From assembly GCA_026874595.1 (NCBI GenBank), contig CM049309.1, positions 22,241,033 through 22,305,032 of the forward strand: a DNA stretch of 64,000 bases, given 5' to 3'. Shown one piece after another: positions 24,682 through 37,549 of the stretch. This DNA is from Sipunculus nudus (taxonomy: Eukaryota; Annelida; Sipuncula; Golfingiida; Sipunculidae). The notes below the pieces were generated by a model, which did no database searches, was not told the DNA's origin, and worked only from the letters and a program-made list of their open reading frames with translations. The position numbers and the translations under genes were made by a program. The first letter of the stretch is position 1; the number at the start of each line of letters is the position of its first letter.

Positions 24682-25062
24682 TGTTCTTTCTAGGCTGTTT
24701 GCAATGAACTGATGGCAAAGTGCTCTATGGTATTACCAGAGCGTATAAGTATATATATCATGTGTAAAGAATAACAGATGTTACCTGTGTCTGTGGGAGA
24801 AATATTTCATTTTATGCAAACAAAGCCTGGCCACGCTTAACCAACGCAATGAACTTGTAAGTTTTAGACGCGCTAACAAATTCCTCTTGCGTAAACTCAA
24901 CACAAAGAGTATTCCAGATTAGGAACGTTTTACAAATCCACGTTGTAATTACCACAAACACGCTCCAATGACCAACCAGTTGTTCAATGTACAACCCGTC
25001 CAGTCATACAACTGAAGAAACTGAGTCAACACGATGCTTACATTCGTTTGATTCCATAAACA

Positions 25063-25063
<1 letters not shown>
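24241..25063. other. Unassigned DNA with G-run and TA microsatellite
   Basis: Contains a 15-G run (24570-24584) and a TA microsatellite (24636-24677). No gene seen. Confidence 0.5.

Positions 25064-25114
<51 letters not shown>
25064..25114. repeat. TA microsatellite
   Basis: About 25 uninterrupted TA units. Confidence 0.97.
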
Positions 25115-25117
<3 letters not shown>

Positions 25118-25600
25118 GCCATCTTCCGGTCAGACAAAATAAACAACATGGGATATAAAGTCGCCCATCCTAAGATAGGTCACACCTTTTAACCAATCTT
25201 AAGATTTGACCTGAACCAATAACCCCATTGTCTGTGAATCAGCTTTGAAATAGCGAAACGGGTCAGACCTAATAATCGATATCGCTCACTGGTTCAAAAC
25301 CATCTTAAAGATGGGTCATGGCCATTTACTGATACCCATTTTGTAGAGATTAAGACTTTCCACAACATCTAACCATTAACATTAACGTCAAGAATGTCAA
25401 ACTGGGACAAGTTTCTTACAAGTGGGTTTAAGAATAGATATTATGTTTTCATTTGTTTTAATAGTCCCTTTAGGTGAAAAAAGGGGACGGACGGTTACAA
25501 ATTTAAATCTAACAAAGCTGTCGTCGTTATCAATAGATCAGGGAATCAGCAGTAGAATATATAATCGGTTTGATACAAGGATCATTTGGGAGCATTTATT
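25115..25600. other. Unassigned DNA
   Basis: No repeat boundary or supported ORF is visible. Confidence 0.3.
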
Positions 25601-25622
25601 TATTTTATTTTATTATTTTTAT

Positions 25623-25830
25623 TTAAAATACGCCCAGATCGTCCCAGACACCCCATCGTGTCACCGCTGCTTTGTATAGCTCGGTTCTCTGGCGATCTGC
25701 ATCCAGCCCTAATTTTAAACATACGCCACCCGGACTCGGTGGTTTGATGACAACGGAACACAAGCTTTTGTTGGTCTGATTCTTGGCCGTCTGCCAAAAC
25801 TCAAAAATCATGCTCACGCCGAAGACTTCT
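25623..25830 (-). pseudogene. Possible coding fragment, family unknown
   Basis: A minus-strand frame reads as protein-like text: charged residues, then blocks VVIKPPSPGGVCLKLGLDAD and RWGVWDDLGVF. Composition (W, G, D, R rich) is unlike the surrounding AT-rich noise. It could be a remnant of a transposon ORF or a host exon. No splice sites or partner exons were found, so function is not assigned. Confidence 0.3.
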
Positions 25831-26232
25831 TGAAAAAAAAATGATATCTCAACTCCCCTTTCCTTGTAATATTTCTGATCAAATACTGGGCTGTCTTGAA
25901 AAATGTCTTTGTCTTTTTTTCGTTTTCACGTGTTTATAGACTAGGTACACAACTGTGTCCCTGGTATATCAAGTTTGTCTGCGTATATGTTCTGTTTTCC
26001 TGCATCTGAAGAGGTATTTGAATTTTTTTCATGCTCATCTTTATAAGTTAAACAGCTTATGGGTTGTGAGAATGTATACGCAGGTTTATATGCAAAATAA
26101 ACAACAACAACAAATATCCTAATATATAAAATATTTTTTTCCTCAGCCATACTCTTATAGGTTTATAGGTTTCAAATCATGTACGCTCATATCTCATATC
26201 AGCGTGATGTCCTATTGCGTGTAGGCTATAGA

Positions 26233-26235
<3 letters not shown>
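25831..26235. other. Unassigned DNA
   Basis: AT-rich, with nothing recognisable. Confidence 0.3.
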
Positions 26236-26276
<41 letters not shown>

Positions 26277-26310
26277 CATATAATTATATTAACATATATA
26301 TATATATATT
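26236..26310. repeat. TA microsatellite, interrupted
   Basis: Two TA tracts separated by a short tttacatataattat stretch. Confidence 0.95.
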
Positions 26311-26399
26311 AAACACCTAGCAATAATTTGACAGAACATATTTATTTTTAATTCATTTAAAAAATAGAAATATCAGTCGTATAAGATGAAAAAAAAAAA

Positions 26400-27900
26400 T
26401 TAAAAAACTAGACTACCATGGGTCGAGCGGTTGCCAAAAATTGAAATAAGGCAGACAGACAGAAAGGGGAATGCAAAGACTAATAGAATGAGCTATAGCT
26501 TGTGTAGATAGGACAATTTTGCACGACGTAATGAGCAAAATAATAATTTTTTTCGGAGACCTTGCCCTTGACCTTTGAGCTATCGCCACTAAAAACAAAA
26601 GACTTGCAGGAGTTTCGTTTTTCTATCAACTGTATAAATTTCAAAAAGATTGCTTGAGATTTGTGGCCCGAAGAGCAAAAAAAAAGTGAAATTTTGTAAT
26701 ATATCATTTGACGAGAAACGGTACGAGATTTCCCGAGACTTGGTATAAAGTCCAGTAAAAATAATCCAATGGTGCCTGAAGACGACTGTACCATTAAAAG
26801 TAACAACGCTGGATAAATGGCACCATATTTGGGGATATCATGAGTTTTCCAAAAAAATGCATAACCATGGTAACAGCAGATTCAGACAGTTTCATTTCAA
26901 AAGAAAGGCCTTTAATTGCGAGTAAAATGAGCCTCAGTTTATTTTGATGAAGACCTGTAGAAACAACTATTTTGTAGTTTTTTTAATGACATTGGCCTTT
27001 ACCTGTGAACTATTTAATCTAAAAGACATCAGAAATTTGAGAACTTTAGGTGTTATATCAACAGTATTACATTCAGAGGGATTGTTTTTAAAATCTGGCC
27101 TGTGGAAAACCATATATCAGACGCAAGAACAATCGGGGAGGCGAATTTGACGACAACTGACAAAATGACGGACACACAGGGATACTGAGAGATCTGAGAT
27201 GACACTTGACTAGACCATCAACTGTGAAAAGATCAGAAGAACATATTGAGCTATAGTTTATGTAGCTAAGGTTTATAGTTTTGGAGATATGGCCAAAATT
27301 GATATGTTGCGGTTTTTCGAATGCAGCGTCCCCTAGCGGCTATTTTCCGTAAAGAAAAAATCAGTTTTGAGATATTAGTGTAAGACATAAGGTGTACCAG
27401 TTTCCAAACTGGCAAAAAAAAACATGTTGCAGTGTTTCTAATGCAGCGCAACTGAATGCGGGCAACTGAAAAACAGACAGACATACTGACACACTGACAC
27501 ATCCGAGATGACAGTTGACTAGACCATCCTTTGAGGAAAGTAGAGAGGAACAAAATGAGCTATACATCATGTAGATATGGTTTACAGTTTTAGAGATATG
27601 TTCCAAAAAATCACATTTTGTATTGTTTCAGATGCAGCGCCCCCTAACGGAAATTTTCCGAAAATAAGAAAAATTCTTTTGAGATATTAGTGTAAGACAA
27701 ACGATATACCTGTTTCAAAAGGATTCCTGCAAAACTTTTGAATGTAGAATTGTATATGTAAGTCACAAAACCAGCAAGCAAACACAATTGAGGACAACTG
27801 ACAAACAGACGGCTATTTTCCGAAAATGAAAAATCAGTTTTGAGATATTTGTGTAAGACATGCAATGGGGGGGGGGGGGGGGTGTCATGGCCCTCTGTTG
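26400..27900 (-). repeat. Dispersed repeat, minus-strand relative of 8.45-9.63 kb
   Basis: Two fuller units and one partial unit of ~300 bp share gagctata, gatatgg/gatatgt, gcagcg.cccctag/a and gagatattagtgtaagaca. Their reverse complements occur within the intronic element at 8450-9630. It ends near a 16-G run (27867-27882). Cacagac/gacagacag runs mark likely element ends. Confidence 0.6.
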
Positions 27901-28045
27901 CCCGCCTCTGGCAACGCCTTTTTAATCGGTTGTTGAATAATCATCATTTCTTTCTGCGAGTGCCATATTTAGGACATATTCTCAATTAAATTGACGATTA
28001 TAAAATGTCCATATTTTCAAATACAAGGAGAACTCTTATGAAACA

Positions 28046-28048
<3 letters not shown>
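27900..28048. other. Unassigned DNA
   Basis: Nothing recognisable. Confidence 0.3.
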
Positions 28049-28098
<50 letters not shown>

Positions 28099-28112
28099 AT
28101 AATATATATATA
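28049..28112. repeat. TA microsatellite, interrupted
   Basis: (TA)n with TTATA interruptions grading into AT-rich DNA. Confidence 0.93.
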
Positions 28113-29890
28113 ATAAATATATAAACACACAAACATGGAGGAATCAAATTTTAATTATATAATTGTATAATTGTTAACCTCTGGGTCCATACCATAGAGC
28201 ACTCTAACAGAAATAACAATATGTATACATATACATGTATAATGATGTTGCCGTTATACAGTTCAGTAAGACTTCCGTCACAGCAGTGCTACCATCTATT
28301 CAGTGCTGCCACCTGCCAGTTGTTTATTAATTTAGTCTACCCCTTAAAAATACCTTAAAATACCTGTGTCATTTATCTATTATTCAAACTTGATCATGTG
28401 ACATGGCAACTATGTTGACCAGGTAACTTGGTAACTATGTGTATTTTCCTTCTGTCTATGATGTTTTCAAACAGATTCCTGACACATGGAAAGTTATTTC
28501 ATTTAAATAATTTTTTTTCATATTTCTCACAAAAAAAATATTAGTTCACTCTTTAAGCTTGTCTCTTTCCTTTATAAATATGTAACAAATGCCGGGGTAA
28601 CCGTTAATAAAAACCTGAATGGTTTATTTTTGATCATGGATAAAGACCATGTGCCTTCATATACAATGTTTCAATGATATTTAATTGGAGAGAACAGGAT
28701 GTAAACTTTTACATGTTATGTGAAATATATGCATGTGCGTGAACCGTTAGGCACATTCATTTATTATTTTCATTTTACTTTGCATAATTTAATTACACCT
28801 TTCAATAGCTTGTTGGATAAACCACTATTTCCCCCCAATACCAAGGTCTCGTATTCATAAAGTCAACCCAGCCACTGGAACAGCAAAAAATATATTTATA
28901 CAATTTCATGAACGAAGCGGTTAGTGCCTTGACGGTCATTAATGTCTAACCCTTGTCATTCTGATATCAGACGTCGTTCTCAATATCAGTGGCAGTTGAC
29001 TCAGTTATCAAACATATGGGCACACATGATATCTGTTTTCAATGGTAAACTTATTGATAAACAATAACACTGGGCTCGTGACTATTCCAGTGAATGGGTT
29101 GACATGCAGCGACACACCACTCCACATGATACGGATACATAGGTATAATTATAATAAAAAGTATCGAACGTAGCCTAGTGATTATAATATAGGATTTTGG
29201 GTATCGGGGTTCTTGTTCTCGATCTAGATCCTATAGCCTCGACAAAAGCATGACCTCTTTATTATTTACAGACCTGTCCGTATATAAAACAATAAATCCA
29301 CCAGGCTGACTAATTAAGCCTGCCCCGGTAGGAGGGGATGATATATAGGTTGACGAGTTTATTTCTTTATCCATACTTGATTTAAAATGTTTATGAGTGG
29401 ATGTACCATAATTTCCCCTCTTTCATGGTAACCCAACGCGGGTTAGCTGTGACCTCATATACTAATGAATTGGTCGGATCACAAAATTGAATAGAACCAT
29501 TTGTATTTAAAGTGATTGTGGTGATGCAATACATAAAGGTACTTACAGTCCAACCAAAATAACTAACATCAAACGGTAAAACCTTGTCATGGTATAAAAA
29601 TTCTTACATTTACCCAATTACATTTGTTATTTATAGGTGAAATAATACGTCGGTGTTCACATCCATTCAGCGGCCCATTATTACTACAGTATGCGACACG
29701 TAACATCTTATATCGTCAAACTAGCCATTATCAATTTTGACATCCTTTTATTATCTTTTTGATTGAGCCTAGGGCAACGGTAGGTGCCATGTACTGTAAC
29801 GACTTTATTAAATCTTTGAACACTTCAACGCGAGTTCGGATGAAGTTCGATAAAAGAATACCAAAATACTAATTATATCAATATTATCAC
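28113..29890. other. Unassigned DNA
   Basis: A stretch of ~1.8 kb without a gene. Around 29165-29240 a gtagcctagtgattata...ggggttcttgttctcgatc pattern faintly recalls tRNA box A and box B and could be an old SINE, but stems cannot be drawn. Otherwise nothing is seen. Confidence 0.3.
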
Positions 29891-29894
29891 AATT

Positions 29895-30674
29895 TGTTAC
29901 GGAAATAAATAAAAATCAGATTCTGTAACACTAGGCAGCGTGAAATGCGAATAAATAAGTCAGTGGTTTTTTTGTTAACAAATAATTTTAATTTATTCCT
30001 TAAACAATCGTAAAATTATAATACACTAAATCAATACAATTACACAGTAAAAAAATAAAAATGTACAGTACCAGAGTGTCCGGATCCTAGGCTCTGATTC
30101 TAGATACCACCACTGTCACAGCTCAAAAAGTCCTTTAAAATATAGTCCAGATGAACAGTTCACGTAAATCTTCTCAGAGAACAATTGTCCAATGTAATCT
30201 CAAAATCAATCTGTTGTGATCCAAAAGTGAACTTCTGGCAATAATCCAAAAGACAAACTGAAGACTGTATAAAATCCGTTAAAATTTTGAAGGATATCTA
30301 TAAATTCTGCAATTATCGGAAAGGTCCACAAACTGATTTATACTCTTCCGTGTCCGTTGGAATTTTTCTCTCTTTTCCTCCTCGGCTCTTAACACAGCCC
30401 CTATTTATAACTTTTTCATCCGAAAATACTAGAAAAAGGAAAATCCCAAAGAACAATACACACGTAACAGGAACAGACTTGAAACATCTAGAACAAAGAA
30501 CGCTGTGTTTCTTTACTTCAGACCCGAAGCGTGTGCCAGGCCAACTCGCACGTCTCCCATGGCAATGGACTATGCCGGCCCAACACAGGCAACACCCCGG
30601 CGCACAATTAACCTGGGCCTGCCTGACACGAATCAGAATATCAACAGCGAACAATGAAAGAGACACCTGTAACA
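29895..30674 (-). mobile_element. Solo-LTR-like element, minus strand
   Basis: About 780 bp bounded by TGTTAC and GTAACA. Read on the minus strand it starts tgttacaggtg, has a TATA-like ttataaatagggg near 30400, and ends in the same terminal segment (gctgcctagtgttacagaat) as the solo LTR at 57815-58476. No matching 4-5-bp target duplication is obvious, so boundaries may be off or the insertion is old. No internal region is attached. Confidence 0.6.
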
Positions 30675-31190
30675 ATATAAATATTACTTGAGTTTTTTTA
30701 ACGTTATATATGATCATTTGGCTCACTTCTTTTATCTTGACTAGTTGTGAGTACGTGACTTCATGGACTAATACACCAAATGTGGGTTCCTCATATGTAC
30801 ACAATGAGCGGCTAGATTCTAGCAAGAAGGGAACCCATACTTCTCAACGCAAAGTTGATATCTTCAGCTGTTGCGGGCTAACATTTGAGCCCCGTATAAT
30901 CTACCAATAACTGTTTTTTAGCATTAGGTCCTGTATTTTGCATAAATTACAAATATGAACAAAACATGAAAATACTCCATTAAATCCACAGTAGCGGTAT
31001 TCTAGAATTCCTCACAGTAATTCACGTGGATAAAAATACTAGGATGATACCTTTATATTGCGTAAATGATAAAGATATACACTCTGGCAACCGGCAGTGA
31101 AATAAAATAATACTAAAATACGGTTCATTTGGTATAATGAATGACTAAATATAGGCTTGTTTTAAAAGGAATGTCGTTAACCTCTTTAAA
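30675..31190. other. Unassigned DNA
   Basis: No supported feature. Confidence 0.3.
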
Positions 31191-31600
31191 AAAATATCAT
31201 GACTCATTAGAACTAATATCTGTAGGCAATGTACATGTGTTCCATAATTTAGCACCAAACACAAAACATTCGATCACCATACTGGCGTGACACTCGGGGC
31301 ACAACCAGTCTCAATTGATGTAAGGTCATCCAATTAAGATCTCTTCGATGTTGATACATAGTTAAAAATTTTTTTTGCAGATAACGCGGGCCATTCGTCG
31401 CATACAGGGTCAGACGTAAGAATTTTGTATTCTCTGTGCTGGTTCACGGGCAGCCAGTGGAGTTGGAGTAGCCCTGGAATAATGTGATCGCTCCGTTGTA
31501 TGTTAGCAGACGAACAGCATTGCTTGAGCTATTTGAAGATGGTGTAATGCCTTGTCAGTTACATTTACAAGAAGTCCATTATGGAAGTCTGTGCTTGAAA
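31190..31600 (+). mobile_element. LINE 3' tail remnant, L2/CR1-like
   Basis: Ordered phrases ttccataatttagcacc, cgatcacca, agaattttgtattc, ggcagccagtggagttgg, aataatgtgatcgc match the conserved downstream part of L2/CR1-group LINEs as I remember it in many animals. No reverse transcriptase frame remains. 5'-truncated, which is usual for LINE copies. Confidence 0.6.
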
Positions 31601-33030
31601 AAAAAAACATTGTCCACTGTTCTGATACATCAAGAAAATGACCAAAGGTGGCTGGATTTGGAAAAAAGTTTGACACACTGACTTCAGTTCCATGCAACAA
31701 GTATTCAGTGGTACTTTTTTTTAAATTTATCCACTCTCATTACGTATTGACAAGAAGAAACGACCTGCTTCCGCTACAAAATTGTGCTGCCATCTTGCGG
31801 CTTTATATTTTACCATCCATTTCGGATTGCACATGTCATTTACATCAACCTGACCATATATGAGCATATCCTATAAAAATAATATGCGCTACTGGCTAAA
31901 TTTTTAATGGATCCAGAACATCATGGAAGCGGAATACGGCCTTCTATTGTACCCCGAGACTGGCAGCTATATTGCGCCGCTGTTTTTATTCCTTGTGAGC
32001 GAGATTTCATAAATTATTACATGTATTTGATAATTAGATTTTACATGTGCATAGAAATAGATTAGAAGACGAGGAGAGTGATCTTTACCTTGAATGGGTC
32101 CAGTTTTTTTTTTAAAAATCACATAAACATTAAATAGCTCAATGTTGCGAGACTGGCGTCAGTAGTTGCAAGTATATCACTGAGCTAAAATTATTTGCTA
32201 GTATGGCGTGGAGCTGAAATAATGTTCCCTTGATAAAGACTATGTTCAGACTAATGATTGATTGATATAAATAATTTTTATATATAGGGACAACCTTTAC
32301 CAACTCCTACATACACGCACGTAAATACATCAGTATTTTTAATCATTGTTTGTTAGTTCTGTGAAAGAAGACTATCAGTGTGCTAGCTATTTGACCCAGT
32401 GGTAGTAGTAAAAAGTGTTTTGACATGACCCACTGAGATCAAGGTTAATGCTGCCATGCTAGGGACAAGTTAAAGGCCTAATTTCTCGGTAAAATTTTTT
32501 ATTGTAATTCCTAGGAGTTAGCCTTTGGGATCTGATCAGTTCCTACTCCATGAGATTTTCTGTTTGGGTATATGTACAGTTACAGAGATTCCCTTGTTCG
32601 GTTTGTAGGTCACTATGACATATATGTACATGTGTTGCTAATCCTGGATGTGTGATACCCATGGAGGAGCCAAGCATTTAGAACCTGTCACTACGGTTAG
32701 TGTTTGTAACATTAAACAGTACTCTTTAACATTTCTACCAACATGTAAAGTGTGGTCATTGTAAATTTGCTCATGCAAAAGCTGTATGTGTACAATTTAA
32801 GATTATTATTTCAGTTTAACTGTCAGATAGATACTATATTGAACCTAATATGAAACAGTGCACTGAACTGTTATTCCTAATTTTTAACTTTGTAATATTA
32901 AGGTCCACATGTCAGCTTTGGTTTATCAACACTGTGTACAATAAAACAAATCAATCAATAACTAAGTATAATGTCATGTAAACAAGTATATTCATTTTGA
33001 GCAGTAATGATATGGCATTGTTTAGTAAAG
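31600..33030. other. Unassigned DNA
   Basis: ~1.4 kb with no gene. Some of 32.2-33.0 kb may belong to an LTR ending near 33120, but its start is not visible. Confidence 0.3.
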
Positions 33031-33039
33031 AAATATATG

Positions 33040-33145
33040 TTGTGTGTTTTAGGGTTTTCTAGTGCGGGAATAAAACCCTAATACATCCTTGATGGGTGGT
33101 CAAACCTGAGTCCTCCCACAGTTTCTGGTGGCAGCGGTTGGATGA
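33040..33145 (+). mobile_element. LTR end and primer-site-like junction
   Basis: An aataaa-bearing stretch ends in cctcccaca and is followed by ctggtggcagcggttgg, a phrase often seen just inside the 5' LTR of animal LTR retrotransposons. Only this junction is recognisable; the element is a fossil and its limits are unknown. Confidence 0.35.
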
Positions 33146-33399
33146 CGACAGATTTCAGGACTTAGTTGTCACATTGCAAGCTGGAACTTTGAGTTGAACT
33201 CTGACCTGGATACAGACTGAGACTTTCACAGAAAGTGAAACACATTGAATTTGTATCACCATTCTAATGTTTTTTTTCATGAGTGTTTGTGGAACTTGTG
33301 GGCTCATTTTTATATATATTATCCATGTCCACCAGTAATGTTGCAGTATTTTATTTCATGTAATTGTATAAAGCAAAAACCAAGAGGTAGTCCTGTATA

Positions 33400-33793
33400 A
33401 GGTGATTATTTTACATGTGGGTACCAACAATGTTGAGAAGAATAGTGTAGAAGAGATACGCTCTGCTATGAACAAACTTCTTACTTTGTTGAATGGAAAG
33501 AATTCACAAGCTGTTACTATGATTTCCACTTGGGTGTAAATGATCTGAATAGCAAAGTTACACAAGTGAATGCAATGTTAGCACGCCAGGCTAAGGCTTT
33601 GGATTGTAAATTCTGGAAACCTTACAGGGCATTTATTGACAAACAAACCAAAGAGGTGCGACTTGATCTGTTTGATGTAAATGAAGGGCTACATTTGAAA
33701 GAAACTGGAGCGATTGTATTGAAGGATTACTTTAAAGGAAGTTTCCGATCTTTAGTTGGCAAGCTGTCCATCGGGTGTGAATTATATCACTGA
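33400..33793 (+). pseudogene. SGNH/GDSL hydrolase-like fragment
   Basis: Adjacent reading frames contain a HVGTNN block and, later, GVNDL and a LFDVNEGLHLK block. These resemble the GTND and D-x-x-H(L) parts of SGNH/GDSL esterase-type domains, which occur in host enzymes and also in ORFs of some retroelements. The fragment is broken and lacks the N-terminal GDS block. The retroelement-like junction ~300 bp upstream favours a mobile origin. Confidence 0.4.
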
Positions 33794-34740
33794 TGTATAG
33801 CAGAGAAACCTACTGCTATTGAATCATAGTTCGCAAAAACCTCTGTTGCTTTTTTATATGTGATGCTTTTTCAGCAATGATTCGTAACCTATGCTACATT
33901 TGAGGAAATTCAATTTTCAGTCATATTCAACTGCTTGCAAGTTTGTTGCGATTTTTGTTGTGCCGTACACATCATTTTGAGTGATTTTCCGCTTTTTCTT
34001 ACTTGCCTTGAGACTACCACCGAAAACGGCCGAACTGATTTCGGCAAAGAACGGATTTTCTTTGTGGTCACCTGCAATGCAGGATTGAGGACTGTTTGTG
34101 CATGTGATTAACATTTATTGCTTTCAGTGACAGATTTAAGTATGTTTTGCCTCACATTTGACAAAGGCTCTGACCAATGTGCGTGGTCAGTCAATTTGAA
34201 AAAACACATCACTCTCGCTTACTGAAAAGAAAGGGTTCAACCGAGGAGGATTAATGACAAAACCTAATACAAGGTCCCCCTTTCTGAAAAAAAGAGTGGG
34301 GTTTGGGTGGGTTCGCGGCTTTCCAGGCCTCAAAGTCGGTCTGATACGATTTTAAGAAAGGTTGCTGCTGAAAAGGGGGATGGACCCCCCGGACTCCCCT
34401 TTTGGTCCCCTTCTGCTACTAATGAGGAAAGCAGAAACAGTCTCAAGACCTTAAAAAAGTACATTTAATTACTCTTTCATGTCTTCCTCACATCAACCTA
34501 TTCTTTAAACGCCCAACAATAGTAACCAGTCAAAGATCATCGAGAACCTGAGTGGCCCGAAGTCCCATTCCGGTTCGCAAATGTAAACCTCATCACTGAC
34601 CAGGTCTTCTAAGTCAAAATACTGGTGTATTCTTGCCACGAGCACAGGGATTTTATTTATAAAAAGACCCAATATTCTTCCTCTCATTTATACATCTCCT
34701 CAACCCCGGTAAAATGCCCGGAATACCGGGTTCATCAGTC
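33794..34740. other. Unassigned DNA
   Basis: No supported gene; a purine-rich segment (about 34260-34400) holds several short G and A runs. Confidence 0.3.
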
Positions 34741-34744
34741 AGCT

Positions 34745-35345
34745 ATACATAATTGGTGTCTCATCGGTGTGACGCATCTTGAATAGCTTTCTTGTACACA
34801 TGAGTGGTAGCGCCATCTATAATTGTTCTTGCACAGGTGCACCCGTGTACATAACTCGGGAGAGGTTTGACTCATCGGTCTGAAATCATGCCTGTCCATA
34901 GATCATTGATAACTTTCCCTACAAAAGACTAGTCGTGGTCTTACAACAGTGTTTGTGTATTTTATATCTGTGCACATATCTCAGATGTGGTATAACATAG
35001 CAGCCTGAAATTTAGCTTGGCACACATATTGGAATGCTGTCTCATAAACAAGACTGATGGTGCCACCTATAATTGTTTTTGAGTAGTAATAATCCATGCA
35101 CATATCTCAGGAGAGGTTTGACATATGAAAATTAACATGTCCATAGTTCTTAGAAAACTTAATCAATACAGTACTGTTGGTACCACCTACATTTTATTTT
35201 AGAGTGATATGCATCTGTGCATCTATTTTGGATGAATAACACACATATCTCAGGAGTGGTTTAATGTAGTGGCCTTAAATATTGCGCGTCCAAACCTTTT
35301 GGATAGCTTTCTCATACATAAGACTGGTGGCGACACCTAAGAATA
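34745..35345 (+). repeat. Diverged tandem repeat, units of 150-190 bp
   Basis: Four units share tggt.gcgccacctata-like, attgttcttg/ttttga, acatatctcagg and tttctcatacataagac phrases. Related to the dispersed repeat at 1140-1700. Confidence 0.7.
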
Positions 35346-35947
35346 ATACTATTTTTGTTATTCCTGTATTTTTAAAGCATTAAAGGTATCATCGAGGGGT
35401 CACTATGTTTGTTAAAAAAAGCTGTATATGAACTGTATTCTTAATAAATTCATCTATTTTTGGATTGCTGTATTTTTATATCTGCGCCGAGCTATTCGAG
35501 TAAAAATCATCAAACAACACAGGGTCCTTCTATTATATTGTTTCCCACCACCCCGTTAATTTACATCCCAGTGCCCTTTAAGTAACACTCTATGTTCCTG
35601 TAAATAGATCCCTTTTTCTATCTAATATTACACGCCATATCAACATAATTATACGTTCCATTAAACGCCAACACCCGATGATCTCAAGACTCTCATCGGA
35701 TATTGGGCCGCCCATCTTAAGACCCATTTACCGATCTCCAGTATCTAGGAATGTGGTTAGTGAGCTCCGATTACCGATGTCGGTTTCTGGTTCTTAACCT
35801 AGAGCTCCTTAATCAGGACCATTGAACCATCCTCAACGTCTTGATGTTAAGTTTTAAAGGCCTGTCTGCCGGTGTTCATATAGATATGCTGTTATTTATA
35901 ATAGATATACATTTTTTTATGAATATATTAAATAACTCAAATCTACC

Positions 35948-35950
<3 letters not shown>
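35346..35950. other. Unassigned DNA
   Basis: Nothing recognisable. Confidence 0.3.
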
Positions 35951-36001
<51 letters not shown>

Positions 36002-36009
36002 TTATATAT
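35951..36009. repeat. TA microsatellite
   Basis: About 24 TA units followed by a short tttatttatatata stretch. Confidence 0.96.
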
Positions 36010-36680
36010 AGTAAACAATATTTTGACTGGACTTTTGTCGATAAGTTGGACAATCAAAGACTCGTCATAAATATTCTCCATTAATAATAAAAGACGTGTA
36101 TAGTGGCAAAATAAAATGGTTGCTCCAACAAACCGTTTGGTTCTTATAAATTAATCATACTTGTCTCCTCCGGTGACTGATTTAATGGTTATCATAGGTA
36201 TGCAAATGAACCTTTACCCTGAAAGCAACACCAGTCCATGCTATAGTGCAAAAAAAATCCGTTATATAGTAACATATTTTATTTAATAAGCACTATTCAT
36301 TCAATGCTCATATATCAATGGTGTGTGCCAGTTTCTTTTTAATTTACATGAATATTTATTCTGAGCACAAGACTGTGCACAAGACAAGTACTTCAACAAA
36401 GGTTATTTTTTATCCGTTCCGACAGGGGGTTGGCATGAAAGAGTTTCTGTGATAAGAATAAATTAAAGGTTCACAATTTCTTCCTAAAGTTTAATTTTCT
36501 TCATCGTCTCTTGTGCAACATGTAATACACCATAAGCTATTAATGGTGAGGATATGTTGAAAATTTGATTTAGGTATAACACACAACACACGCTCACGAA
36601 TCAGACAGAAAAAATGTACCCGTATCATACGAGATGCACAATGATAACGATACAGGCTGACATGAAGGCATTAGCGTCAG
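36010..36680. other. Unassigned DNA
   Basis: AT-rich, nothing recognisable. Confidence 0.3.
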
Positions 36681-36684
36681 GTTT

Positions 36685-37410
36685 TATTGTCTCCGCCAAG
36701 AGGGTATGCGTTTATTCCCGTTCGTGTATGTTTATTAGTGTGTTTGTGTGTGAATGTTCATAACAAATTTTAACGCAATCTTGGTCGGAATATCGTGAAA
36801 ATTTCAGTGCATCTCGGGGAAAACCGATTAGATTTTGCTGTAGGATTGTCATGAAGGAATATTAAAAAATGTGCGCTCATTTATGCAAGTAAAAACCTGA
36901 TAATATGGGCCAAAACATAAGTGAATGCAAACACCGTCCTCGTGCGCCACCCATGCCTGTCCACCTGTTGGGGTCACGGTCGAGCGACAAGTCAGAGTGT
37001 CCCGTGGTTCACTGCAATACCACTTGTGCTCACCGGCCATTTTCTCTTTACGGGGTGAATGACCGTCTGCCCAGAGCATCCCATAGCATATCACAGGGAG
37101 CTCCAATTAAAATAAAGCCGACCAATTAAACAATGACATTAAAGCCCCGGTGAAGTCAAGAGGGTACGCGTTCATCCCCGTTTTATGTGTGCTTATTCTA
37201 AACATAACTCACGCAGTCATGGACGGAATCTCATGAAATGTTCAGACTATTTCGGGAATATGTAAATGAAGAATCGATTAGATTTTGGAATGGCTCCTCA
37301 CATAATCCGGATTTAGGAACGTCATCAATGAATATTCACAGATGTGTAGTCACTCATGAACGAATGAACCTGGAAATATGGGCCGAATAAGTGAGGGCAA
37401 ACAGGCTTTT
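36685..37410 (+). repeat. Diverged direct repeat pair, ~470-bp spacing
   Basis: Shared phrases: aagagggta.gcgtt.atcccgtt, ggaat.tc.tgaaa, atcgattagattttg, aatatgggcc.aa.ataagtga, gcaaac. The first copy is at about 36697-36930 and the second at about 37156-37402. Common dispersed non-coding repeat type; class not recognised. Confidence 0.6.
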
Positions 37411-37549
37411 TGAACAGCAACTCACAATTAGAAACCCTCACATGGCAGAGGCTTGCATTCCTTGGAATGAAGATTTCTAGTTTGATATGTGGCGTCTACA
37501 TCATTGAGGTTCCACTTTTGACCTTAGACAAGGAAATTTAACTGATTGC

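Noticed and set aside
30313-30825. 170-residue minus-strand ORF
   Set aside because: Lies mostly inside the solo-LTR-like element and has no family resemblance; LTR sequence can be open by chance.
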